Below, in pieces: positions 33,961 to 42,828 of a stretch of 45,856 bases of DNA (positions within the stretch are counted from its first letter, which is position 1; every line of letters starts with the position of its first letter). Under the pieces are notes generated by a model. That model saw only the letters and a program-made list of their open reading frames with translations. It did no database searches and had not been told where the DNA came from. The DNA is from Candidatus Altimarinota bacterium. Lineage in GTDB: Bacteria > Patescibacteriota > Gracilibacteria > UBA4473. The position numbers and the translations under genes are program-made. The stretch is taken from NCBI GenBank assembly GCA_018608565.1, contig JABAZT010000010.1, positions 1-45,856 on the forward strand, in the 5' to 3' direction.

Positions 33961-34037
33961 AGTTAGCGTATTAGGTTTTCTGTCGTATATTACTTTCTAA
34001 AACATTTTTCTTACACTTTTTTTTTGCTATTCAATAG

Positions 34038-35147
34038 CTATATAAATCTTCTAGTTCTACTTTTGTTATGTGTTTGGCTTGATATATGAAGGAGTAGACC
34101 AAATGCTGCAAATGTTGCCCAGAGGGAGCTTCCTCCATATGAAATAAGGGGGAGTGTGATTCCAGTGTTTGGTAGTATGGCGAGATTTACTCCTATGTTG
34201 ATGAAGGTTTGTCCGACAATGAATACGGTGAGTCCTGTTGCCATTAATTGAGTAAAGGTGTCTGGAGCATTTCTGGCGATGGTAAGTCCTCGATAGCCTA
34301 TGTAGAGATATATTCCAACGAGTATGAGAATTCTAAAGAAACCCATTTCTTCTGAAATAGCTGCGAATATAGTGTCAGATTGTACTTCTGGTAGATAATC
34401 AAATTTTTGTATTGAGTTTTGGAATCCTCGACCAAATAGTCCACCACTTCCTATTGCGATAAGTCCTTGTTTTACTTGAAACCCAGCACCTAGAGGGTCT
34501 AGCTCTGGATTTAGTAGTACTTGTATTCTGGTTCTTACGTAAGGGGTAGTAAATATTACGATTAGTATTGCGAGCATGGCAACTCCTACACCGCCAAAGA
34601 AGTGTTTTAGGTTTGCGCCGGCTACAAAATAAATACTGGCTGCGATCGTCGATAGAACCAAAATTGATCCAAAGTCGGGTTGTCCCATAATAAGCATGAT
34701 TGGAATTGCTGCGACTACGACAAATGGAATTAGCCCTTTTTCAAAAGAATGTGCATTGTTTCGTCCGTTCGAAAATATGGCGGAGAGAAATATGATAGTG
34801 GCAACTTTTGCTACTTCGGTTGGTTGAAACGAAAGTGGTCCAACTTTGAGCCATGACTTGGCGGCGGTTCCAAAGCTTTCTCCAATAGTTAGAACCAAGA
34901 CGAGTAGTAGCGTTGATCCGAGGAAGATTGGAATTGAAAGTTTTTTGAGTGTTTCTGATGGAGTTTTTAGGGTTATCAGAAAAATTGGGATTCCTATTAT
35001 GACGTATATGAAGTGTCTCCAGAAATAGTAGTCATTTCGCCCAGTTACATCAAAACTCCCTGCTACAGAAATAGAGCTCATCATGATTAATCCAAAAAGT
35101 GTAAGTCCGGCAAATGCGGTAAAGAGTCCTTTGTCTATGGATTGCAT
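34038..35147 (-). CDS. ftsW: SEDS peptidoglycan glycosyltransferase, FtsW type
   Basis: The 369-residue product has about ten membrane helices. The SEDS signatures are visible: KSWLKVGPLSFQPTEVAKVA after the fourth helix, GQPDFGSILVL, and the C-terminal NTGITLPLISYGGSS. SEDS proteins polymerise lipid II. FtsW rather than RodA is preferred because murG follows directly, but sequence alone does not settle this. The short cytoplasmic tail is basic (NKSRTRRFI). purD lies 52 nt upstream on the same strand. Confidence 0.88.
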   Translation of the reverse strand: MQSIDKGLFTAFAGLTLFGLIMMSSISVAGSFDVTGRNDYYFWRHFIYVIIGIPIFLITLKTPSETLKKLSIPIFLGSTLLLVLVLTIGESFGTAAKSWLKVGPLSFQPTEVAKVATIIFLSAIFSNGRNNAHSFEKGLIPFVVVAAIPIMLIMGQPDFGSILVLSTIAASIYFVAGANLKHFFGGVGVAMLAILIVIFTTPYVRTRIQVLLNPELDPLGAGFQVKQGLIAIGSGGLFGRGFQNSIQKFDYLPEVQSDTIFAAISEEMGFFRILILVGIYLYIGYRGLTIARNAPDTFTQLMATGLTVFIVGQTFINIGVNLAILPNTGITLPLISYGGSSLWATFAAFGLLLHISSQTHNKSRTRRFI

Positions 35148-35199
35148 TGTGAAGAGATGGGAAGATAGGAATGTGCGGAAATAAAAGTATATTTATCTC

Positions 35200-36558
35200 T
35201 TATTGTTGAGATCTTATGTGTGTCATATGATCGATTCTTTTTTGGATTAGGTTTTTGGTTCCTATGTCTTTTCGGAAAAAAACTGGTCCTTCAAATTCGG
35301 TGATGAGTGATTCACAGTTTTTTAGTGCTTGCTCTATGTTTTTTCCAGTTCCAAGGATTCCAATAGCTCGTGAGCCTTTGAGTATCAGCTTATCATCTTC
35401 TAGTCCTACTGAGGCGAAGAAGATTTGTTGGTTTCCCGTTTGAGGATTTTTTTCGGTTGATTTGTATTTAGTAAATGGAACGTTTTTAACACTATTGGTT
35501 GGGTATCCTTCTGGGCAGAGGTATTTGACTACCGTGGCAACAGGTTCGAATTCTAGTTTTTTGATATCTGAGAGTGAATGACTGATTGCCTTTTCACAGA
35601 CTTCTACAAAATCAGTTTTTAGTATGGGTAATATGTTGAGCGCCTCTGGATCTCCAAAACGAGCGTTGTATTCAATCAGTTTTACGCCTCTTTTTGTTAC
35701 GATAAATCCTCCGTACATAATTCCGACAAAACGCTCGTCTAGTTCTTTTGTAATTGCCTTCATTGTTTGAACCGTAATCTTGTGTGCCTCGTCTAGGTCT
35801 GACTGAGTTATGAATGGGAGTGAGCTGTTTTCATCGCTGTAACATCCCATTCCTCCTGTGTTTGGCCCTTCATCATTTTCAAAAGCTCTTTTGTGATCTT
35901 GTATTGCTGGGGTATCGAGAACGGTTTCACCATCAACAATAGAGATGAGGGAAAATTCTTCTCCGATAAGTTTTTCTTCGAGTACTACTTTCCCAAACTT
36001 ATCTATTGATTTTTGAGCAAACTCTTCGGCTTCTTCGAATGTAGTAAAATGTTCTCCTGCTACGATAACTCCTTTTCCTCCGAGTAGTCCGTCTGCTTTT
36101 ACGACGATTTGTCCGTCGTATTCTTCGTAGAAAAGTCGCCGCTGATCTTGCTGAGTGATGTCGGTACTGACTCCAAAGTCAGGTGAGGCATCGATATTGT
36201 GTTTCGCTAAAAGATTTCGGGTAAAAGCCTTTGAGCTTTCGAGTTGTGCACAAGCAGCCGATGGAGCAAATGTAGGAATATTTATTTCTTTTAGTTTGTC
36301 TGCGGCTCCGTTTCCGATTGGATCGTCTGGACCGACGATGGCAAAAGTAAGGTTGAGTGGTTTGGCTATGTTTTGTATGGCTTGATTGTCCATTATGTCT
36401 CCGACGAATACTTCTTCACAGAGATTTTGTATTCCTGGGTTTATTGCCGTTCCAAAATTATAAAGGATTGGTTTTTGTGGCGAACGTGAGAGCGCTTCTA
36501 TAATTGCGTGTTCTCTTCCACCGTTTCCGATTATGAGTATTTTTTTTTGTTCTGACAT
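35200..36558 (-). CDS. purD: Phosphoribosylamine-glycine ligase (GAR synthetase)
   Basis: The 452-residue product carries the N-terminal loop IGNGGREHAI, the IVGPDDPIGNGAADKL segment, an ATP-grasp core (VVKADGLLGGKGVIVA, then EEKLIGEEFSL), the signature QDHKRAFENDEGPNTGGMG and IEYNARFGDPE. It catalyses the second step of purine synthesis. The GPDDPIGNG motif reads GPExPLvxG in most relatives. No other pur gene is nearby, which fits the scattered or partial purine pathways seen in CPR genomes. Upstream lies a short degenerate 7-bp repeat (TAGTAAC, TGGTAAT near 36570). Confidence 0.95.
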   Translation of the reverse strand: MSEQKKILIIGNGGREHAIIEALSRSPQKPILYNFGTAINPGIQNLCEEVFVGDIMDNQAIQNIAKPLNLTFAIVGPDDPIGNGAADKLKEINIPTFAPSAACAQLESSKAFTRNLLAKHNIDASPDFGVSTDITQQDQRRLFYEEYDGQIVVKADGLLGGKGVIVAGEHFTTFEEAEEFAQKSIDKFGKVVLEEKLIGEEFSLISIVDGETVLDTPAIQDHKRAFENDEGPNTGGMGCYSDENSSLPFITQSDLDEAHKITVQTMKAITKELDERFVGIMYGGFIVTKRGVKLIEYNARFGDPEALNILPILKTDFVEVCEKAISHSLSDIKKLEFEPVATVVKYLCPEGYPTNSVKNVPFTKYKSTEKNPQTGNQQIFFASVGLEDDKLILKGSRAIGILGTGKNIEQALKNCESLITEFEGPVFFRKDIGTKNLIQKRIDHMTHIRSQQ

Positions 36559-36758
36559 TGTGGCTCAATTAGTAACTGGTAATAAACAAATGTTAAATAT
36601 TGTTTTTAAAATTCATTGAAACTGTAGTGATTTTTTTGTGATTTAAAATGTATTTTCGACTTACTTTGGATTGATATTTTTTAAAAATAATCTTTCTTAA
36701 TGGAAGAGAGGTCAAGAGGATGAAATTTCATTTCTTTACTATTATATACTTTTACTCG

Positions 36759-36764
36759 TATACT
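36759..36764 (+). promoter_or_regulatory. -10 box before the FAM173-like gene, probably leaderless
   Basis: TATACT ends 6 nt before the ATG at 36771. A second TATACT lies at 36745-36750. Confidence 0.45.
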
Positions 36765-36770
36765 TTTGGT

Positions 36771-37304
36771 ATGTGGTTAGAAATTTTATTTTGGAGTTTG
36801 GTTGTGTTTATTTTTGTATTTGGGTTTATCTATATTGTAATTGGGATTGGTGGCTTTTGGTTTGGGATTCCATTTATTCCATCGAATAAAAAAGTTGTTC
36901 AAAAAATGTTGGAAATGGCAGATTTGGACTCTACCGATAGGGTGGTGGAGCTAGGATGTGGAGATGGTCGTTTGGTTTTTGATTCGGCTGATATTTCGAA
37001 AGAATCAGTAGGATGTGAGGGAGTTTTTGTGGTGGCTTTATGGGCACGATTACTCCAGAAAATGGGAAAAAAGAAGGGGACTATTAGATGTATTAATTTT
37101 TATAAGGAGGATTTATCTAGGTTTGATGTGGTGTTTGTATATCTATCGGATGAGATAATGAGAACGTTGTATGAAAAAAAATGGGATGAATTTAAGCCTG
37201 GTTGTCGGATCATTTCAAATACGTTTAAATTTCCGATGGATCAAGTATTACCAGAAAGTGAGGTGATGGAGGGCAAGTATAAGTTAAGAAGGTATGTGAG
37301 ATGA
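36771..37304 (+). CDS. Membrane-anchored class I methyltransferase, FAM173-like
   Basis: From the ATG at 36771 the product has 177 residues: one N-terminal membrane helix (about 2-31), then FIPSNKKVVQKMLEMADL, motif I VVELGCGDGRLVF, the acidic EDLSRFDVVFVYLSDE segment and KPGCRIISNTFKF. This order matches the FAM173/ATPSCKMT-like family, whose eukaryotic members methylate lysines in membrane ATP synthase or carrier proteins. The target here is unknown. An upstream in-frame ATG (36720) has a GAGAGG Shine-Dalgarno-like sequence 8 nt before it and would add 17 residues; I prefer 36771 because the helix then starts at the N-terminus and TATACT sits just before it. Confidence 0.8.
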   Translation: MWLEILFWSLVVFIFVFGFIYIVIGIGGFWFGIPFIPSNKKVVQKMLEMADLDSTDRVVELGCGDGRLVFDSADISKESVGCEGVFVVALWARLLQKMGKKKGTIRCINFYKEDLSRFDVVFVYLSDEIMRTLYEKKWDEFKPGCRIISNTFKFPMDQVLPESEVMEGKYKLRRYVR

Positions 37305-37362
37305 CTAGCTCTTGATCTTGTTTTAAAATATTGAACTTTGTATTTCTTTGTGTAGGTTTTTT

Positions 37363-38073
37363 ATGATGGGTGAAATAGAGACAACGATTTCTTCGTTAAA
37401 ACCAATTTCGGATATTCCACATCGTCAGCAGGGAGGACATCATGAGTGTCTATTTTCTGATGATGAGCCTAGGCTTGTATTTAAGCCTGGGAAGTCAGAA
37501 ACAAGGCTTTCGGTTGAAGATCAGCAACGATGTGTTGATAAGATTATGGCACGTTTTGGAGATGTTGGGATGCCTACGATTATATTTGAAAGAGTTATAG
37601 ATAGTGAAGTTGTTGGAGTTCCTGTTCAGTGGAATTTCGATGGCAAGCCTATTTGTGATTTAAGTATAGATCAACTTACGAGTAAACAGCTTCAGCAACT
37701 ACAAAAATTAATATCTAGGGCTATTATGTATTATCTTTTAGATGGATATGTGGATCTATCTGGTTCTTGCTCTCCGAAAGACCTAGATAGATTGAGTGAA
37801 TTATCTTTTGTTAAGTATCTTTTACGTAAAACTGATCCATTTTTTTCTACAAATATAATGGTTGGAGATGGAGGTGTTTTTTTTGTGGATACCGTTGATA
37901 CCAGTGTTGATTGTTATGGTAAACAAGTTGTTTTGACTAGAGCTATTCGTCGTGGTATTGGACGTGTTCTATCTATACCTATGTTAGTATTGCAAAAAGG
38001 ACTTATTGCTCGTGAGCAATTAGGACGAAGGAGGAGTTCCTTTTCGGTTATTAGGGGTAATAACTATCTATAG
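37363..38073 (+). CDS. Unrecognised protein, possible kinase-fold remnant
   Basis: The product has about 236 residues and is soluble. RLVFKPGKSETRL near residue 40 could be a strand with a Lys. Later, TNIMVGDGGVFFVDT (about 165) resembles the N-I-x-V...-D catalytic loop and metal-binding Asp of protein-kinase-like phosphotransferases. The usual HxD is missing, so this is only suggestive. The C-terminus is strongly basic (RRGIGRV, GRRRSS). A TTG 15 nt upstream (37348) is also in frame. Its last six bases, CTATAG, are shared with the convergent pilC stop. Confidence 0.65.
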   Translation: MMGEIETTISSLKPISDIPHRQQGGHHECLFSDDEPRLVFKPGKSETRLSVEDQQRCVDKIMARFGDVGMPTIIFERVIDSEVVGVPVQWNFDGKPICDLSIDQLTSKQLQQLQKLISRAIMYYLLDGYVDLSGSCSPKDLDRLSELSFVKYLLRKTDPFFSTNIMVGDGGVFFVDTVDTSVDCYGKQVVLTRAIRRGIGRVLSIPMLVLQKGLIAREQLGRRRSSFSVIRGNNYL

Positions 38074-39243
38074 CATCGTATCGTTCATCTTGAGGATTGG
38101 GAGATAGATCGCAAGGATCATAAATACTGCTCCACAAGCAATAAATGCTAAAATGAATGGTTCTAATATTTTAGAGAGAGATTTTATTTCTCGTTCTAGT
38201 TCTTCGTCGTAGAAACTGGCAACTCGTCCCATAACCGTATCGAGGCTCGCCGTCTTTTCTCCTATGGCGATCATGTTTATACAGATCTCAGGAAAAAGTT
38301 TTTCTTTGTCGGCGAGATTTTCTGCAATAGAAATTCCTCTAGAGATATCTTCGGATGCGAGTAGTAGTTTTTCCTTGTAGAGGTGATTTCCGGCTACATT
38401 AGCCGCAATCTTGAGTGATTCTACGATTGGAACTCCTGCTGTAAGAAGAAGACTGAACATTCGAGTAATTCGAGAAAGAATCATTTTTTTCAATATTTTC
38501 CCAATAATTGGGGTATTGATTCCAATGATGTCTATAGTTCTTTTTCCGTTCATGGTCGTTTTCCAGAACAATAGTAGTCCTGTTAAGACTATTGCGGCGA
38601 ATCCGATTCCGAACCAGTTTCCTATAAGGTATTCACTTGAATTTACGAGTACTTGTGTTGGTAGTGGAAGATTGTCTCGTCCATCAAATATATTTTCTAG
38701 TTTTGGCACTACAAAGATTAAGAGAATAATGGTAAGGATTGCCATTACAATTATCACAATGGTGGGATAGAGCATTACTCCCTTTACTTGTCCTCTTAGG
38801 AAGTTCATTTTTTCGAGTTGGAGGATGAGTTCTTTTAATATCGTATTAAGTTTTCCTGATTTTTCTCCTGCTTCGATGATAGAACATTTTGCTTCATCAA
38901 ATACTTTGTTGTGTCTTCGAAGACTCTCGGCGAAGGATGATCCTTCTTCCATATCGTTTCGGATTTGTTTAATAATTTTCTTGAGCTTTGGATTCTTTGT
39001 TTGTCGAGAAAGTATATCAAGACTCTCTATCACCGGAAGTCCTGCGTTATTAAGGGTTCCCAGTAATTCAAAGAAAAATAATATTTCTTTTTGAGATACA
39101 GGATTTAGTTCTGCGACTATATCATTTAATTTATCTATGAATCCTCCTTCTTTTGATACTTTTTTAGCAACTTCTTGCACGTGATTACCGCTGATATTTA
39201 ATACCAGATCTTGAGAGGCAGGGGCGGTGTTTAATTCTGTCAT
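38068..39243 (-). CDS. pilC: Type IV pilus inner-membrane platform protein PilC (GspF family)
   Basis: The 391-residue product has two GspF domains, each a helical bundle followed by membrane helices. Landmarks are FFFELLGTLNNAGLPVIESLDIL and RMFSLLLTAGVPIVESLKIA, the two copies of the family motif, with membrane helices near 155-185, 205-230 and 360-385. It anchors the assembly ATPase and extrudes pilin subunits. Its start overlaps the pilB stop by 4 nt (ATGA), so translation is coupled. Its stop codon overlaps the convergent upstream-strand gene. Confidence 0.93.
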   Translation of the reverse strand: MTELNTAPASQDLVLNISGNHVQEVAKKVSKEGGFIDKLNDIVAELNPVSQKEILFFFELLGTLNNAGLPVIESLDILSRQTKNPKLKKIIKQIRNDMEEGSSFAESLRRHNKVFDEAKCSIIEAGEKSGKLNTILKELILQLEKMNFLRGQVKGVMLYPTIVIIVMAILTIILLIFVVPKLENIFDGRDNLPLPTQVLVNSSEYLIGNWFGIGFAAIVLTGLLLFWKTTMNGKRTIDIIGINTPIIGKILKKMILSRITRMFSLLLTAGVPIVESLKIAANVAGNHLYKEKLLLASEDISRGISIAENLADKEKLFPEICINMIAIGEKTASLDTVMGRVASFYDEELEREIKSLSKILEPFILAFIACGAVFMILAIYLPILKMNDTML

Positions 39244-40496
39244 GATTGTTGTTTATTGTCTTTCACTATTTTGTAGACTTCTGTGAGTGATGTAAGTCCT
39301 TGGTAGGCTTTTATGAGTCCATCTTGTTCGAGGGATACCATTCCTTCTTGTTTTGCTATTGTTTCTATTTGAAAGGCTGGTTTTCCTTGTAGTACTGCTT
39401 TTTTAACATTTTCAGTCATTGGCATGATCTCATATACCCCAGCTCGTCCTCGGTACCCGACGCCATTACATTCTTCACAGCCATCTTCTTTGGCTTCGTA
39501 CAATGGTTGGTTGAAGACGTTCATATCTAGTCCTGGATAAGGAGTGAAGACTTCGAATGCTTCTTTTATTTTTTTCTGTGCGTCTTGGCTGAGTTCTTGT
39601 GGAACTCGGCAGTGAGGACAGACTCGTCGGACTAGTCGTTGTGCGATGATTAGATTGATTGATGATACTAGCAGAAAGTCTGGTACTTTCATGTTTAGTA
39701 CTCGTATGATTGTATCTACCGCAGAGTTTGTATGTATGGTTGAAAGCACGAGATGCCCAGTAAGACTTGCTTCAATCGCAATATCAATGGTTTCTTTATC
39801 TCGGATTTCCCCCACCATTATGATATCGGGATCTTGTCTCAGGGCGGTTCTAAGACCGGATGCAAATGTATATCCAATATCTGGATGCATTTGACTCTGA
39901 TTGAGCCCCTCCATTTGATTTTCTATCGGATCCTCGAGCGTCATTATGTTTACCGAGGCTTTGTTGAGAAAAGACATGGCAGAGTACATCGTCGTAGTCT
40001 TCCCTGAACCGGTAGGTCCTGATGTGAGTACGATTCCATTTGGTTGGCTGATAGCCTCTGTAAATCTTTCGTAATTTCTTCCGATGATTCCAAGTGTTTG
40101 TAGGTCTGGTATCTTTTTTGATTTATCCAAGACCCGCATTACGATTTTTTCGCCACTAGGAGTCGGGAGTGTGGATATCCGTAGATCAATTTCTTTTTCT
40201 TCAATCCAGGTATTAATCCGTCCATCTTGTGGGATCCGTTGTTCGTCGATCTTTAGGTTCGACATGAGTTTCAATTTGGATACGACTCCAGGATGTAGAT
40301 TGAGTGGATATTCAATAAGTTCCTGTAGTACTCCATCTATTCGTATACGAATGTGTACTGAGTTTTTTCGGGCTTCAACATGTATATCGGAAGCTCTTTC
40401 TTTGAGAGCAATCCGCATAAAGTCTTCTATTATCTTGGGAATGTCTCCGGCAATAATTGAGTTTTTTAGTTGTTGAATTTCTGGTGAGTCTTTCAT
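39240..40496 (-). CDS. pilB: Type IV pilus assembly ATPase PilB (GspE family)
   Basis: The 418-residue product has Walker A SGPTGSGKTT (about 159-168), Asp box LEDPIEN, Walker B DPDIIMVGEIRD (222-233), His box GHLVLSTIHTN (247-257), and the zinc tetracysteine Cys293, 296, 340 and 343, which marks assembly (PilB/GspE) rather than retraction ATPases. It lacks the N-terminal MshEN-type region and is therefore shorter than the usual 550-570 residues. It overlaps both neighbours by 4 nt, so the three genes are translationally coupled. Confidence 0.93.
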   Translation of the reverse strand: MKDSPEIQQLKNSIIAGDIPKIIEDFMRIALKERASDIHVEARKNSVHIRIRIDGVLQELIEYPLNLHPGVVSKLKLMSNLKIDEQRIPQDGRINTWIEEKEIDLRISTLPTPSGEKIVMRVLDKSKKIPDLQTLGIIGRNYERFTEAISQPNGIVLTSGPTGSGKTTTMYSAMSFLNKASVNIMTLEDPIENQMEGLNQSQMHPDIGYTFASGLRTALRQDPDIIMVGEIRDKETIDIAIEASLTGHLVLSTIHTNSAVDTIIRVLNMKVPDFLLVSSINLIIAQRLVRRVCPHCRVPQELSQDAQKKIKEAFEVFTPYPGLDMNVFNQPLYEAKEDGCEECNGVGYRGRAGVYEIMPMTENVKKAVLQGKPAFQIETIAKQEGMVSLEQDGLIKAYQGLTSLTEVYKIVKDNKQQS

Positions 40497-41185
40497 GATT
40501 CTCTTGAGTAAAAGTGAACTTGTAGATTTGCTTTTATTTCTCCTGGGTTTCGTCCCTGATTAAACTGTACTCGTTCGATAGTTGCGATAGGTAGTAGATC
40601 GTTTTCGATTGTATCAATGATGTCTTTACTAGTTATTACTTCTTCATCTATTCCTTTTTTGATTATGGCTTGGCTGTCTCCTGTTTTTATAAAGTTTATA
40701 AATTTTTGGATACTGGCTTTGTCTCCATCAACACTTATGTCTGCTTTTGTATAATAAGCTTCGTTGTTTTTCTGACTTCCAGAGAACCGTATGTTTTGTA
40801 GGTTTAGTTTGGCTGAACGTTGAAATCCGTTGTATTCAGTTTGGAATGCTATGATTTCTAGTATGTTTGCGATTTTTTGTGTATCTACTTTTATTGGATA
40901 GACTTGATCCTCTGTTGCTGCTTCATTTCCAGCAAGTTTTCTTTTTTTCTTTTCTTGTGCATTTTTAGTTTTTATCTTTTCGTCAATATCTGCTTTTATT
41001 TCTTCAATTTTTTCTTTTTGTGTTTCGTTTTCTTTATTGAGACTTTTCCAAGTTGAAAACTGAGGAGCTAGTACAAATATTATTAGTACTGAGAAGATAC
41101 CACTTAGTATAAGCCAATGCTTTTCAAGGGTGTGTTTTTTACTTTTTTCTGAACGAATTTTGAGACTGAATGTTGGATCTGCCAT
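40493..41185 (-). CDS. PilO-like pilus alignment protein
   Basis: The 230-residue product has a short cytoplasmic N-terminus, one membrane helix at about 25-43 (WLILSGIFSVLIIFVLAP), a coiled coil (45-85, NKENETQKEKIEEIKADI) and a periplasmic ferredoxin-like domain of mixed strands and helices. This is the PilO architecture, and the position between a PilN-like gene and pilB agrees. Sequence identity to model PilO proteins is not evident by eye, so the call rests on layout and context. Confidence 0.65.
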   Translation of the reverse strand: MADPTFSLKIRSEKSKKHTLEKHWLILSGIFSVLIIFVLAPQFSTWKSLNKENETQKEKIEEIKADIDEKIKTKNAQEKKKRKLAGNEAATEDQVYPIKVDTQKIANILEIIAFQTEYNGFQRSAKLNLQNIRFSGSQKNNEAYYTKADISVDGDKASIQKFINFIKTGDSQAIIKKGIDEEVITSKDIIDTIENDLLPIATIERVQFNQGRNPGEIKANLQVHFYSRES

Positions 41186-41197
41186 GGTGTGTAAATA

Positions 41198-42118
41198 TTA
41201 AAATTCTTCGCTAGAAGCTTGAAGTCCGTTGTTGTTTTGAATCCATTCTTGGAACTTCATAGAACTTGCTTGTCGATCTTTTGGATCTTTGTCCTCTGAT
41301 GTCTGTACTTCTACTGAGAGTGTGAAACTCATAGAGTGTTGTCCGTTTTTTTCTTTCACTCGACTATAGTTCATGATTTTCCCGTTTTTAAATTCAGGAA
41401 GACCATTTATGATCTCAGTTATTTCGGAAGAGAGAAGAAATACGTTTCCAAGGAAATTGGAGGCGTGAATTGTGAAATTTGCTTTTTCTCGATCGATATT
41501 GAAGTTTTTTATGGTTATGCTGTTCGCGTTTTGAAGTATTTTGTGCTCTTGATGTCCTTTGTTTATGTAGTTTTGTAGATGTGTTGTTAGATCTAATAGT
41601 CCAAATTGAAATTCGCCTTCGTTAATACTGTCGCTCCAGTTTCGTTGTTGTTTTTGTATTCCTCCTATTATGTCAGAGTGAATGAAAAAGTTTTTGTCTT
41701 CAATTTGTTTTTGTGTTCTAGCAATTTCACCTTTGAGTGTGGCTTGTTTTATGGTTTCATTTGTTTTTTCTTCTTCTAGTTTTATATTTAAAGATTTTGT
41801 ATTGTCTGAAATCTGAAATATTCCTAGATATGCATTTTTTTCATGAAGCACGGCTTTGAAGCTAATAAGTCCGACAACAAACAGAGTTATGAGTGTCATT
41901 GTTAGATACTTCATAACGGTATTTAGCCGTTGAGGATTCTCGATTGAGGCCTGGGCTTTATTTTTTAGTAATTCTTTGAGCTTGCTTTGTGGTTGTGGAG
42001 TAGGCGGAATTACGGGAGTTACCACTGAATTGATATTCACTGGAGGTGGTGGGGCTACAGGAGTTTGTCTTGTAGTCTGTGCACCTTGCATCGGAGGCAT
42101 TTGTGGTATAGCGACCAT
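41198..42118 (-). CDS. PilN-like pilus alignment protein with Pro-rich N-terminus
   Basis: The 306-residue product starts with about 45 residues rich in Pro, Gln and Val (PVAPPPPVNINSVV), probably cytoplasmic and unstructured. One membrane helix follows at about 70-90 (LTMTLITLFVVGLISF), then a coiled coil (100-140) and a periplasmic domain. In Proteobacteria the PilN N-terminus binds PilM; no pilM is seen here, and the Pro-rich tail may bind another partner. It is the first gene of the operon, 12 nt before the PilO-like gene. Confidence 0.6.
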   Translation of the reverse strand: MVAIPQMPPMQGAQTTRQTPVAPPPPVNINSVVTPVIPPTPQPQSKLKELLKNKAQASIENPQRLNTVMKYLTMTLITLFVVGLISFKAVLHEKNAYLGIFQISDNTKSLNIKLEEEKTNETIKQATLKGEIARTQKQIEDKNFFIHSDIIGGIQKQQRNWSDSINEGEFQFGLLDLTTHLQNYINKGHQEHKILQNANSITIKNFNIDREKANFTIHASNFLGNVFLLSSEITEIINGLPEFKNGKIMNYSRVKEKNGQHSMSFTLSVEVQTSEDKDPKDRQASSMKFQEWIQNNNGLQASSEEF

Positions 42119-42140
42119 TTTTACGTGTTAAAATCCCCCT

Positions 42141-42169
42141 ATTTTACCAAAGATTGGGTCTTTTTACAA
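42141..42169 (-). promoter_or_regulatory. Promoter of the type IV pilus operon
   Basis: On the minus strand TTGTAA (42169-42164), a 17-bp spacer and TAAAAT (42146-42141) preceded by TGG form an extended promoter about 22 nt before the first start codon. Confidence 0.7.
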
Positions 42170-42225
42170 GTAAGCGAGCATGACTTTTGGTGTTTTTGTT
42201 TTAATGTGTCTATTTTTATTGTCCT

Positions 42226-42741
42226 TTATTCTTCGTTTAGGCTTACAATTGCTTCCTCTAGGGTTTTAAATTTTTTCCAGGTAGTAATACTTCGATCATC
42301 AGCAAGAAAACCAATATGCCAGGTTTCTTGATCTGACTCTATAAGGAATAGGTCATTGATGCTGATTAGTTTTGTGGCGGTTATTTTTGTTATTTTCTCT
42401 GGATCGTCTTTACTGACCGCTTGTATGTCGTAGTTTTGTGGTTTGTAGCATTCGAACTCTGTGTCGGGAATCATTTTGGATAGTTCTTCTTTCCATTGTC
42501 TTGTAACGGTAAGATCTCGTTCTTCTCCACTAAATAGATCTAGTTGTATTTGGGCTTGTTTGTTGGCTTGGTCTATGTCGTCGAGGATGAATGGTCCTGC
42601 GACTCGTTCCCAGAGAAATTTTTCGTCATCATCGATTACATCACTCCAGTGATAGATATTGATTTCAAATTTTTCTTTGAGTTGGTTTATTATGGCTTTG
42701 TAGTTTTCGTTTTCGGCGAGAATGGTGATTTGTTCTGACAT
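42226..42741 (-). CDS. Hypothetical protein, 171 aa
   Basis: From MSEQITILAENE the product has 171 residues, is acidic and soluble, and has no known motif. A mid-region ELSKMIPDTEFECYKPQNYDIQAV is followed by a strand-rich C-terminus (LISINDLFLIESDQETWHIGFLAD). An upstream in-frame ATG (42828) would add 29 residues, but that stretch is made of an 8-bp repeat array (42758-42789), so I take the shorter form. It lies about 105 nt upstream of the pilus operon in the same orientation; a link to pili is unproven. Confidence 0.65.
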   Translation of the reverse strand: MSEQITILAENENYKAIINQLKEKFEINIYHWSDVIDDDEKFLWERVAGPFILDDIDQANKQAQIQLDLFSGEERDLTVTRQWKEELSKMIPDTEFECYKPQNYDIQAVSKDDPEKITKITATKLISINDLFLIESDQETWHIGFLADDRSITTWKKFKTLEEAIVSLNEE

Positions 42742-42757
42742 GGGAGTTTGAGAAAAG

Positions 42758-42789
42758 AGTAACTGAGTAATTTGGTAACAGAATAATGT
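42758..42789. repeat. 8-bp tandem repeat, four units
   Basis: AGTAACTG, AGTAATTT, GGTAACAG, AATAATGT are consecutive 8-mers of the same family as the arrays in dnaE and the nucleotidyltransferase, here just upstream of a gene start. Confidence 0.65.
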
Positions 42790-42828
42790 TTCTTTTTTGG
42801 GGTGAAAGTTTTTATCGGATGAAAACAT

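Noticed and set aside
42742-42828. 29-residue N-terminal extension of the 171-aa protein
   Set aside because: The extension is encoded by 8-bp repeat units and looks unlike the rest of the protein; MSEQ at 42741 is a more natural start.
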